DNA of 14,598 bases from an uncultured Muribaculaceae bacterium (lineage in GTDB: Bacteria > Bacteroidota > Bacteroidia > Bacteroidales > Muribaculaceae): assembly GCA_910586175.1 (NCBI GenBank), contig CAJUIJ010000054.1, positions 1-14,598 of the forward strand, in the 5' to 3' direction. The position numbers and the translations under genes are program-made. The notes beneath the pieces are model-generated. The model did not search any database. It had not been told where the DNA came from and saw only the letters and a program-made list of their open reading frames with translations. Of the stretch, positions 1 to 7,093 are shown one piece after another. How positions within the stretch are numbered: position 1 is the first letter of the stretch; every line of letters begins with the position of its first letter.

Positions 1-68
1 GACCCTAAACTTCAATTCCACAAATATGAATTGATTTGAAAACCTTAGAAATCTAAAAATTGATAAAT

Positions 69-1457
69 ATGAAGAAAAAATTACCACTTTTAGTGTTGGC
101 TTTAATGCTAACTTCGTCACTCATGCAAACGCATGCGCAGTACGATGATTATCCGGATAATTCCGATTTCAAGGTAGACGGAATATGTTACAAGATAGTA
201 GATGGTGATGCAATTGTTACCTTCGGACCTTACGATATCTTGGCATGCGTAGGTGGACCAGTTATAGGTGCTTGTCCTAACGGATATGAAGGTGATGTAG
301 TGATTCCGGAAACTGTTTCGCATGATGGTGTGCAGTATAATGTTACCGCAATTGACGAGATGGCGTTCTATATGTGTGAGAATTTGACATCGGTAGTTAT
401 GCCGCCATCAATTACATCTATAGGTGAATGGGCTTTTAACAATTGTTGGGCTATTAAGGAACTTCGTTTGCCTGAATCATTGAAGAGCATTGGGGAGAAT
501 GCGTTTAGTGACTGTTATGAGATTAAGGAATTTAATATACCGGAATCATTACAATATATCGGTGAAGGCGCTTTTCGAGACTGTAATAACTTGGAGGCAT
601 TTTATGGACCAAATACAACTGAAGACCATAGGCTCATTGTGATGAATGGCAAGGCAATCGCTTTTGCCGGTTTCGGTCTGACACATTATGAGATTCCGGA
701 TGGAGTCTCCACCATTGGAAGCTATGCTTTCAGCATCCATAATAATGTGGAGTATGTTGAAATACCGGAAAGTGTAGATGTTATAGAAAGTTACGCTTTT
801 CAGGGATCTTCAATCAAACATGTTAAATTGCCTGGCAATCTTAAACAATTGAACTATTATACCTTTATGTATAGCTCACTCGAAAGTATAGAATTGCCTG
901 AAAATGTCGAAGATATACCTTTAGGATGTTTTATGAATTGCAGTAGACTTAAGAGTGTAAAGTGGCCAAATAATTTAAAAAGTATAGGCAGCTTTGCATT
1001 CAGCTATTGCATAAATCTTGAGGAAGTAGTCTTGCCTGCTTTGATAAGGGATATAAGCTTTAGAGCTTTTGAACAGTGCGAAAATTTGAAGTTCCTTGTG
1101 ATTCCTGACTCGGAGGTAACAATCGGTTCAGAAGCATTCGTACATTGTTCTGCGCTTGAGTCAATCAAGGTTTTTTCGGCAGATCCGCTGAAATTAAATG
1201 TTGAAAATAATGCATTTGTATCTTCAATCTATAACAATTGCATACTGTATGTTCCCTTCGGATCGTCAGATATATATAAAAGGATAATGCCTTGGTGTAA
1301 GTTTAAAAATATAGAGGAAATGCCGGAGGCTTCAGTTGAGGATGTAATAGATGATTCTAAAGCCAATTCCGAAATATTTACAATCGATGGCAAACGTGTA
1401 GATATTCCGCGACGTGGCATCCTTTATATCAAGGATGGTAAAAAGGTGATTTTATGA
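69..1457 (+). CDS. BspA-like leucine-rich repeat secreted protein
   Basis: Predicted exported protein of 462 residues. A TTG three codons upstream (60) stays in frame, but ATG at 69 gives a clean signal peptide: MKKK, a hydrophobic core, then cleavage near A23-Q24. From about residue 94 to 375 there are roughly eleven 22-24-residue repeats of the LRR_5/BspA type, with the pattern IGxxAFxxCxxLxxIxIPxSL. One irregular island near residues 180-210 interrupts them. The array ends in a typical capping segment (LYVPFGSSDIY, then W and F residues). The last 30 residues (FTIDGKRV...RGILYIKDGKKV) resemble the short C-terminal module that ends many secreted Bacteroidales proteins, related to type IX sorting domains. 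Whether it acts as a sorting signal here is unknown. BspA proteins are generally surface-exposed and bind host or microbial partners; the ligand here cannot be read from sequence. It is monocistronic, with no recognisable TAnnTTTG promoter in the 68 bp available. Confidence 0.85.
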   Translation: MKKKLPLLVLALMLTSSLMQTHAQYDDYPDNSDFKVDGICYKIVDGDAIVTFGPYDILACVGGPVIGACPNGYEGDVVIPETVSHDGVQYNVTAIDEMAFYMCENLTSVVMPPSITSIGEWAFNNCWAIKELRLPESLKSIGENAFSDCYEIKEFNIPESLQYIGEGAFRDCNNLEAFYGPNTTEDHRLIVMNGKAIAFAGFGLTHYEIPDGVSTIGSYAFSIHNNVEYVEIPESVDVIESYAFQGSSIKHVKLPGNLKQLNYYTFMYSSLESIELPENVEDIPLGCFMNCSRLKSVKWPNNLKSIGSFAFSYCINLEEVVLPALIRDISFRAFEQCENLKFLVIPDSEVTIGSEAFVHCSALESIKVFSADPLKLNVENNAFVSSIYNNCILYVPFGSSDIYKRIMPWCKFKNIEEMPEASVEDVIDDSKANSEIFTIDGKRVDIPRRGILYIKDGKKVIL

Positions 1458-1765
1458 CTCTGATTAATTCATTATGAACGAATTGATTCATTATGAACGG
1501 CGGTGCCACCTTTAATCAGTCACCGGTCGTCTGCTGCGCTTCCCACTTCACAGTCCGCGATACAACGTAGATTGACAGGCATATATATTGTATTGCCGTT
1601 AGTAGACGTTGCATCACGAACTGGGAGAGGAGGAGTCTCTGACGACCACACAGCAATGAATAACGGACAATGAAAAATGAATAATAGTTCCACGCAGCAG
1701 TAAATCGACGCGAAGCCACCGGGAGGAGACTACGGCTACGACAACTACACCGCAGACAACAATAA
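1458..1765. other. Non-coding intergenic stretch, unexplained
   Basis: About 300 bp between the leucine-rich repeat gene and the hairpin that follows the MCE gene. The base composition is more GC-rich and patchier than in the flanking gene. The minus strand has an open frame of 98 codons (1516-1812). It reads through the hairpin, is rich in Arg, Ser, Cys and Leu, and resembles no protein, so I do not call it. The stretch has some self-complementarity: CTGCTGCG (1531-1538) with CGCAGCAG (1693-1700), and CTGATTAA (1460-1467) with TTAATCAG (1512-1519). An AT-rich patch near 1655-1687 (AATGAATAACGGACAATG and what follows) has the look of short motifs scattered between Bacteroidales genes. It may be a dispersed repeat or an untranslated RNA. 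Confidence 0.4.
1462..1499. repeat. Two tandem copies of a 19-bp unit
   Basis: Positions 1462-1480 and 1481-1499 match at 17 of 19 bases. The common core is ATTCATTATGAACG (1467-1480 and 1486-1499). The part TTCATTATGAA is itself nearly palindromic. The copies begin five bases after the stop codon of the leucine-rich repeat gene. They could be a small local duplication, or paired protein- or RNA-binding sites; nothing in the sequence decides. Confidence 0.6.
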
Positions 1766-1800
1766 GACAGGGACACAAGCATAAGCTTTGTGTCCCTGTC
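1766..1800 (-). terminator. Intrinsic terminator of the udk-lptB-amidase-MCE unit
   Basis: Strong hairpin: GACAGGGACACAA (1766-1778) pairs perfectly with TTGTGTCCCTGTC (1788-1800). The stem can extend two or three pairs inward past a one-base bulge, leaving a four-base loop. Read on the minus strand it lies 50 bp after the MCE stop codon and is followed by the moderately U-rich TTATTGTTGT. On the plus strand no T-run follows, so minus-strand termination is favoured. It could also act as a weak plus-strand terminator for the leucine-rich repeat transcript. Confidence 0.7.
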
Positions 1801-1850
1801 GCGATATAGCATCCTTTCTACTGTTATGCCATATCATTAGTTTGCACCAA

Positions 1851-2753
1851 TCAAAGCAGCTTAATAGATATGTAGCGCTTCGGATTTTTCTTTATATCTA
1901 CCACAAGCGAATCTATATTGGCCGCTACGCGGTTGAGCTTGTTGTAAAGTTCAGGGTCGTTTGTGAGCTGACCAAGTGTAGATGATGTGCTGTTCAGTTG
2001 ATTCGAGAATTTCTGGAGATTATCTGATATCTGATACACATTATCCATCGTTGTGGCCAATGGCAACTCTTTAAGTGTCTTGGAGACCCCCACAAGGTTA
2101 ACGCAGAGCGAGTCTATCTTGACAGTGGCATTTCGTGCATTACGCATCACTGCCGGCACATCTGTCCGCATCGTCCTGTCAAGTCCGAGTGTTGCACTCT
2201 CCACATTGGCTGTTATGCCGTCGAGTCTTCTTATGGATGCCGTCAATGCCGGGTCAGAAACAAGCGTATTAAGATTCATCAGCAATGAGTCAACTCGAGG
2301 AAGTATCGTGTTAACGGCCGGCATCACATTATCTGAAAGTGCATCCATCAATCCGGGTACAACCCTCGTCGGTATCTCACTCCCCTTGGCAAGCATACTT
2401 TGGCTCTTTCCCATCTTTATGTCGATATAGCCACCGCCCATGAGAGTTGAGGAAAGCACAGCATAAGAGTCATCGGGCACTTTAAGTTTTTTGTTGACGG
2501 CGAGAAGCACTTTCACCTTGCCCGGATTGTCGAAATCATATGTGATGTCGCGCACCTTGCCTACTTTGAAGCCATCTACCGACACGGGTGCTGATACCTC
2601 AAGCCCGTTGACATTCTGATAGTAGACATAGTAAAAATTCGAAGGGCTCAACATGTTTATACCCTTCAGATATTCTATGCCAAAATATAAGATCACGATA
2701 GCGCATATCACCGATATGCCGATTATGAACTCTTTGTTAACAAGTTTCTTCAT
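1851..2753 (-). CDS. MlaD/MCE-family lipid transport protein
   Basis: Protein of 300 residues with the layout of single-domain MCE proteins. It has a short cytoplasmic start (MKKLVNKEF), one membrane anchor (about 8-26), and an MCE domain (about 38-115) containing NGLEVSAPVSVDGFKVGKV and STLMGGGYIDIKMG. A long, mostly helical C-terminal part (about 135-290) follows, ending NPKRYISIKLL. In the family, MCE domains form hexameric rings in the periplasm on an MlaE permease and pass phospholipids between inner and outer membrane. Its likely partners are the mlaE and mlaF products encoded at 6347-7866 on the other strand. It is last in the minus-strand unit, 111 bp after the amidase gene, with no obvious promoter in that gap and a terminator beyond it. 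An MCE gene behind an amidase gene is an arrangement I recall from Bacteroidales. Confidence 0.88.
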   Translation of the reverse strand: MKKLVNKEFIIGISVICAIVILYFGIEYLKGINMLSPSNFYYVYYQNVNGLEVSAPVSVDGFKVGKVRDITYDFDNPGKVKVLLAVNKKLKVPDDSYAVLSSTLMGGGYIDIKMGKSQSMLAKGSEIPTRVVPGLMDALSDNVMPAVNTILPRVDSLLMNLNTLVSDPALTASIRRLDGITANVESATLGLDRTMRTDVPAVMRNARNATVKIDSLCVNLVGVSKTLKELPLATTMDNVYQISDNLQKFSNQLNSTSSTLGQLTNDPELYNKLNRVAANIDSLVVDIKKNPKRYISIKLL

Positions 2754-2864
2754 ATATTTTATCTCTTCGCGTTTTTAATCTGGTTCTTCACATCCCCTAC
2801 AATACGGATGTTTCTCGTTAGATAATTGCTTACTTTGTCAAAACAACCGGAAAGCCTTTTGGGT

Positions 2865-4532
2865 TTATCTCATTCTGACTACTATGTAGGCATCCGGAAG
2901 CACGCTTTTCACATCGAGTAGCAATTTCTCGATCTCTTTGCGGCTTGTGCTGCGTCCATATGTATATTTGTATAGTCCATTCTCCTTGAAACTCCCGCCC
3001 GGCACAAGACCTCCAAACCTTGGGTCATCAGTCTTGACTTCACGCTCGCTTGATAACAATATTATGGTATATTCCATCGATGTAGCACTTGATGCCTGCG
3101 ATCCGAAACTGAGTTCTGCACTCCCGGAGGAAGCTTGCGTCTTGTTGCGTGCCTCAAGTTTACCCGATGATTTTTTTACCACATATGTCTTTTGCTTGGG
3201 ATTGTTGTTACCCGATTTCTTCTTGGCCTCAACCTTGTTTGACTTAGTTTTGCTATCTTTTATCTCTTTTTTATTCGATTCTTTCTTCTTATCCTTTTTA
3301 TTATCTTTCTTCTTTTTTTTCTTATTCTTTTTGACGCTCTCTTTGTCTGAGTTTTCTTTCTCGATGCTAATTACTTCGTCCTTCCCTTTCTTATTGTCGC
3401 TAACGGCAAGATAGCTTTCCTCTGACGTAAGAGCTATCTCGTCTGCTTCGAGCGAACGGTTATCTGATTTCTGCTTTGAGGTTTCAGACCTTCTTCTGCG
3501 TGAGTAGGTACCTGTATTATTCTTTGATTTAGCCTTGTGTACGCGTTTCTTGGTTTTGTCACTCTTGGTGACGAGTGTGCGAACGCTATCGGAGTCATCT
3601 TGTTGATTTGCCTGTGCCATTTCGTCACCCTTTTCTTGCTCCATTGCCAAGAGGGCTGCTTGACTTGCTTTTTCAAACTCCGGATTATTTTGCGCGGCGA
3701 TATATTTCTCCACGGCATTGGTGAGCGCATCAGCCATTTTCTGTTGGCCGGCCTGTGACGAAATGAATGCTGCTTCGGTAGGGTTGCATATGAAGTCAAG
3801 CTCTACCAATACCGATGGCATAGCCGTTGCCCATAGCACCCAAAATCCGGCCTGCTTAACTCCTCTGTCTTTACGCTTTGCTGTAGATACAAGTTCTTTC
3901 TGTGCTTTTTCGGCAAATTTCAGACTTTGGCCCAAGTTCTTTTTCTGGGCCATTTCGAATATTATGTAAGATTCATCTTTCGACGGGTCAAAGCCGCTGT
4001 ATTTCTGGTGGTAGTTGTCCTCAAGCTCAATCACGGAGTTTTCGCGCTGTGCAACTCGCAAGTTGTTGGCATCTTTCTGCGGACCGAGTGCATAAACCGA
4101 TGTGCCCGATACTGTCTTGCGGTTCGGATTTTTCTTGTCTACAGAGTTGGTGTGGATAGATACAAACAGGTTCCCTTTGTTGCGGTTGGCTATGTTGGCA
4201 CGTTCTTGCAGTGATATGAATGTGTCATCATCGCGGGTCATCACCACGTTGACATTCTTAAGCCGCTTCTTTATATTGTTGGCCAACTTAAGGGCCACAC
4301 CGAGGTTTATATCTTTCTCTTTAGCTCCATTGTCTATCGCGCCATGGTCATGACCGCCATGACCGGCATCAATTACAATCGTGAATTGTGTCTCACCCTT
4401 TGTTTTCCCTTTAGACTTGCGGGGTGCACCCATAGCGGTTGCCGTAGTCAAAACTGACAACAGCATAAATATCGCAATCTTGAAAACTGAGTGTCTGAGA
4501 GAAATGATTATATGTTGATTTCTAATTGTCAT
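2865..4532 (-). CDS. N-acetylmuramoyl-L-alanine amidase with SPOR-like C-terminus
   Basis: Exported peptidoglycan hydrolase of 555 residues that cuts the bond between MurNAc and the stem peptide. The signal sequence ends near residue 36 (hydrophobic 18-33, then AMGAP). An Amidase_3 zinc domain spans about 50-280. Zinc ligands are probably H58 (DAGHGG), E72 (AKEKDIN) and H127 (SIHTNS), and the catalytic glutamate E244 (VLVELDF). A long linker (about 285-485) is extremely charged; residues 380-440 are mostly lysine with Asp, Glu, Ser and Asn. The last 70 residues (YTIILLSS..., GGLVPGG, GLYKYTYGRSTSRKEIEKLL) look like a SPOR-type domain, which in other proteins binds denuded glycan at division sites. 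Its ATG overlaps the lptB stop as ATGA, which fixes the start. The role is probably daughter-cell separation or wall remodelling. It is longer than most single-domain amidases because of the linker. Confidence 0.9.
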   Translation of the reverse strand: MTIRNQHIIISLRHSVFKIAIFMLLSVLTTATAMGAPRKSKGKTKGETQFTIVIDAGHGGHDHGAIDNGAKEKDINLGVALKLANNIKKRLKNVNVVMTRDDDTFISLQERANIANRNKGNLFVSIHTNSVDKKNPNRKTVSGTSVYALGPQKDANNLRVAQRENSVIELEDNYHQKYSGFDPSKDESYIIFEMAQKKNLGQSLKFAEKAQKELVSTAKRKDRGVKQAGFWVLWATAMPSVLVELDFICNPTEAAFISSQAGQQKMADALTNAVEKYIAAQNNPEFEKASQAALLAMEQEKGDEMAQANQQDDSDSVRTLVTKSDKTKKRVHKAKSKNNTGTYSRRRRSETSKQKSDNRSLEADEIALTSEESYLAVSDNKKGKDEVISIEKENSDKESVKKNKKKKKKDNKKDKKKESNKKEIKDSKTKSNKVEAKKKSGNNNPKQKTYVVKKSSGKLEARNKTQASSGSAELSFGSQASSATSMEYTIILLSSEREVKTDDPRFGGLVPGGSFKENGLYKYTYGRSTSRKEIEKLLLDVKSVLPDAYIVVRMR

Positions 4533-5467
4533 TTGAATTTCTTTGGTGTATACACAAAATCTTGTCCAAGATATTTCGCCCTTACTGTAGGATTGGAGGC
4601 CAATTCTTCGCTCGTGCCCTGAAAGAGGACTCGCCCTTCAAACAGCATGTAGGCCCTGTCGGTAATCCCCAAGATCGAATCGGCCTTATGGTCAGTTATC
4701 AGCACGCCGATGTTTCTCTCCTTAAGGTGATACACCACCTCCTGGATATCTTCTACAGCAATCGGGTCGACTGCCGCAAATGGCTCATCAAGCATGATGA
4801 ATTTCGGGTTTATAGCCAGACATCGTGCTATCTCTGTGCGTCTACGCTCTCCGCCCGAAAGGCTTGTGCCGAGATTATGGCGCACCTTATTGAGACTGAA
4901 CTCGTCAAGCAACTGCTCGAGTTTGGCTTTCTGGTATTCTTTGGAAGTACCGGTCATCTCGAGTATGGCCTTGATATTATTCTCAACCGTCAGTGTTCGA
5001 AACACTGACGCCTCCTGGGGCAAATATCCAATCCCTTTCTGTGCCCGTTTGTACACAGGTAGTCCGGTTATATCTTCGTTGTCGAGATATACGCGCCCTT
5101 CGTTGGGTGTAATCAATCCCACAGTCATATAGAATGTGGTTGTCTTACCTGCTCCGTTAGGGCCTAACAGGCCCACAATCTCTCCTTGTGTCACCTCAAT
5201 CGAAACATGGTTGGCCACAGTGCGTTTGCCATATTTCTTCACGAGGTTGTCGGTGCGCAATACCCCTTTTTCGGGTATGCTCACCTCTTCTTCAAGTAGC
5301 TCTCCTTCTTTTCCTGCTGCCGTAATTTCAGCCTTGACTTGCATGTCGAGGTGCTGCATGTCTGGCATCACACCGTCAAGTTCTGCCTCTTCTTCGGGAG
5401 TAAGCCGCTCCGGCGCAGAGCTTCTGTCTTTATTTAATTTCTTTCCAAATATCGGGAATATTTTCAT
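4529..5467 (-). CDS. lptB: LPS export ABC transporter ATP-binding protein
   Basis: ATPase of 312 residues, the LptB type that powers extraction of lipopolysaccharide from the inner membrane through LptFG. The ABC domain runs from about 69 to 310. Walker A is GPNGAGKTT (102-110), the Q-loop Q151, the signature LSGGERRR (203-210), Walker B FIMLDEP (223-229), and the switch histidine H260 in ITDHK. The end (YLGQDFVYTPKKFK) is close to the LptB tail, which separates it from branched-chain amino acid ATPases of the same subfamily. Residues 1-68 are an extra, acidic, low-hydrophobicity segment absent from the 241-residue E. coli protein. ATG at 5467 is chosen because it overlaps the udk stop as ATGA. 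Internal methionines at 34, 37 and 42 would still leave an extension. lptB is second in the unit, and its stop overlaps the amidase start. Confidence 0.92.
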   Translation of the reverse strand: MKIFPIFGKKLNKDRSSAPERLTPEEEAELDGVMPDMQHLDMQVKAEITAAGKEGELLEEEVSIPEKGVLRTDNLVKKYGKRTVANHVSIEVTQGEIVGLLGPNGAGKTTTFYMTVGLITPNEGRVYLDNEDITGLPVYKRAQKGIGYLPQEASVFRTLTVENNIKAILEMTGTSKEYQKAKLEQLLDEFSLNKVRHNLGTSLSGGERRRTEIARCLAINPKFIMLDEPFAAVDPIAVEDIQEVVYHLKERNIGVLITDHKADSILGITDRAYMLFEGRVLFQGTSEELASNPTVRAKYLGQDFVYTPKKFK

Positions 5468-6084
5468 CTTTCAGAAGAGGGTAGCAGTGAACGGATATAG
5501 TCAGTGAGAAGTTTGATGGCAACATTGTTGCCGCCACCTTGTGGCACAATCAGGTCGGCATACCGCTTAGATGGCTCTATGTATAGTTCGTGCATAGGTT
5601 TTAATGTCTCCTGATAGCGGTCTATCACCATCTGAGGGGTGCGGCCGCGCTCCACGCAGTCACGCCTTATCACACGGATGAGCCGTTCATCTGCATCTGC
5701 ATCGACAAATACTTTTACGTCAAGAAGATCACGAAGTGGCTTGTCGGTTAGCACCAATATGCCTTCTACCACCACAACCTCCTTGGGCTGCACCGGTACT
5801 CTCTCTCGCTGACGTGAACAAGTGAGGAAGTCGTAGGTCGGCATCTCTATTGATTCGCCGCGCTTGAGCCGGCTTATATGTTCAGTCAGCAATGACCATT
5901 CTATGGAGGCCGGCTCGTCGTAGTTCATCTTGAGACGTTCCTCCAACGGTATGTGGGCGTTATCTTTATAATATGAGTCTTGCGGAAGCACTGCCACTTC
6001 GCCCTGCGGTAGGCTCTCTATGATTTTTCGCACTACTGTGGTTTTACCGCTTCCCGTGCCTCCAGCTATTCCTATAACTAACAT
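5464..6084 (-). CDS. udk: Uridine kinase
   Basis: Protein of 206 residues that phosphorylates uridine and cytidine to UMP and CMP in pyrimidine salvage, in the cytoplasm. It begins MLVIGIAGG directly with the P-loop GGTGSGKT (8-15). Other family motifs are PQDSYYK (35-40), YDEP (55-58), MPTYDF (81-86), EGIL (107-110) and ERGRTP (145-150). The length fits the family (E. coli 213). The frame stays open up to 6186, but that longer version overlaps the promoter at 6188-6219 and its expected transcription start. ATG at 6144 is possible but adds twenty residues with no family counterpart, so ATG 6084 is preferred. It is the first gene of the udk-lptB-amidase-MCE unit. Its stop overlaps the lptB start as ATGA. 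The link to envelope genes is probably transcriptional rather than functional. Confidence 0.92.
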   Translation of the reverse strand: MLVIGIAGGTGSGKTTVVRKIIESLPQGEVAVLPQDSYYKDNAHIPLEERLKMNYDEPASIEWSLLTEHISRLKRGESIEMPTYDFLTCSRQRERVPVQPKEVVVVEGILVLTDKPLRDLLDVKVFVDADADERLIRVIRRDCVERGRTPQMVIDRYQETLKPMHELYIEPSKRYADLIVPQGGGNNVAIKLLTDYIRSLLPSSER

Positions 6085-6187
6085 GCTGAATATTTTGTGT
6101 TTGTATAGTTCATTAATATGCTTTGCCAAATCTTCTGACGGCATGTAAATGTTAAGAAGATGTGACTGTGGCCTATAATGAAACACA

Positions 6188-6219
6188 CAAAGTTAGTAAA
6201 ATTTAAGAGTCTGAACAAA
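6188..6219 (-). promoter_or_regulatory. Promoter of the udk-lptB-amidase-MCE unit
   Basis: On the minus strand TTTG (6219-6216), 20 bases, then TAACTTTG (6195-6188). This is an exact match to the Bacteroidetes primary sigma consensus TTTG-N19-21-TAnnTTTG. Transcription should start near 6180-6184, giving a leader of about 100 bases before the udk ATG at 6084. It overlaps the plus-strand mlaE promoter. Confidence 0.65.
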
Positions 6220-6235
6220 TTTTTTTGTATCTTTG
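6202..6235 (+). promoter_or_regulatory. Probable promoter of mlaEF
   Basis: TATCTTTG at 6228-6235 matches the TAnnTTTG element exactly. The upstream element is weak (TTTA at 6202-6205, spacing 22). The expected start is near 6242, leaving about 100 bases before the mlaE ATG. It overlaps the divergent udk promoter, so the two may interfere or share a regulator. Confidence 0.45.
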
Positions 6236-6346
6236 CGTGTTGTTTTAATGTGGCGGGTTTATTAGTGGCTTCGCCGATTTTCTAACTTCACCATTTCCGC
6301 TCACGGATTGCATGTGTATCCTTGCGGATGTTATATTGAATTTAAT

Positions 6347-7093
6347 ATGTTGATAGGTTCGATAAAATCGTTTGGCCGTTATTGCGTTTTCATGACGCAG
6401 GTGATCAGGATTCCCGACAAGTGGAGGGAATTTTTCAAGAGTCTTGTATTCGAGATTTCTAAGCTCGGAGTAGATTCTATTCCGTTGGTTATTATCATTT
6501 CGCTATTTATCGGAGCTGTGATCTGCATTCAGATGACGCTCAACATCACTTCTCCCATGATACCGGCTTATTCTACCGGTATGGCCACTCGTGAGATTCT
6601 CGTGCTCGAGTTTTCTTCTACCATGATGTGCCTTATACTCGCCGGCAAGGTCGGATCAAACATTGCCTCAGAGATTGGTACGATGCGTGTCACGGAGCAG
6701 ATTGACGCTCTCGAGATCATGGGTATCAATTCAGCCAATTTCATTGTACTCCCCAAGATTGTCGGTTTCATATTGTTTGTGCCGGTGCTCTGCATCCTCT
6801 CCATGTTTATGGGATTGCTCGGTGGTGCATTCATCGCAGAGTTCACCGACATGCTTACCCTTGAGAATTATGTATATGGCATCCAGTCATTTTTCATTCC
6901 CTGGAATGTCTATTACAGCATCATAAAAACTGTGGTGTTTGCATATATAATTACTTCGATTGCTGCATATTACGGTTATTATGTGAATGGAGGCGCCCTT
7001 GAAGTTGGTAAGGCAAGTACCAACGCTGTTGTCTCTTCTTCGATTATTATTCTGCTTGCCGATGTAATTCTTACTAAACTCCTTTTGCAATGA
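6347..7093 (+). CDS. mlaE: MlaE-family lipid ABC transporter permease
   Basis: Inner-membrane protein of 248 residues, the permease of an Mla/MCE lipid transporter that would carry the MCE protein hexamer on its periplasmic face and MlaF on the cytoplasmic face. It has an N-terminal interfacial helix, then about five hydrophobic segments (near 44-64, 85-105, 130-165, 190-212 and 225-246). The family signature is clear: LEFSSTMMCLILAGKVGSN (88-105), then GTMRVTEQIDALEIMG (111-126). A TTG start at 6308 would add thirteen residues rich in Cys and Tyr with no family counterpart, so ATG 6347 is taken. The stop overlaps the mlaF start as ATGA, indicating coupled translation. The direction of lipid movement cannot be told from sequence. 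Confidence 0.92.
   Translation: MLIGSIKSFGRYCVFMTQVIRIPDKWREFFKSLVFEISKLGVDSIPLVIIISLFIGAVICIQMTLNITSPMIPAYSTGMATREILVLEFSSTMMCLILAGKVGSNIASEIGTMRVTEQIDALEIMGINSANFIVLPKIVGFILFVPVLCILSMFMGLLGGAFIAEFTDMLTLENYVYGIQSFFIPWNVYYSIIKTVVFAYIITSIAAYYGYYVNGGALEVGKASTNAVVSSSIIILLADVILTKLLLQ

Noticed and set aside
28..1488. GAATTGATT on both sides of the leucine-rich repeat gene (28-36 and 1480-1488)
   Set aside because: A 9-bp AT-rich match is expected by chance, and no transposase or larger terminal repeats accompany it.
1516..1812. Open frame of 98 codons on the minus strand
   Set aside because: It runs through the hairpin at 1766-1800 and is rich in Arg, Ser and Cys with no domain-like pattern. Nothing supports translation.
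2938..3414. Phe- and Leu-rich open frame of 158 codons on the plus strand
   Set aside because: It is antisense to the lysine-rich part of the amidase; AAG/AAA-rich codons read backwards give Phe and Leu. It is a shadow of the real gene.
6085..6186. Longer N-terminus for uridine kinase, starting at 6186 or 6144
   Set aside because: The 6186 start lies against the promoter and at its expected transcription start, and neither extension resembles the family. ATG 6084 places the P-loop at the usual distance.
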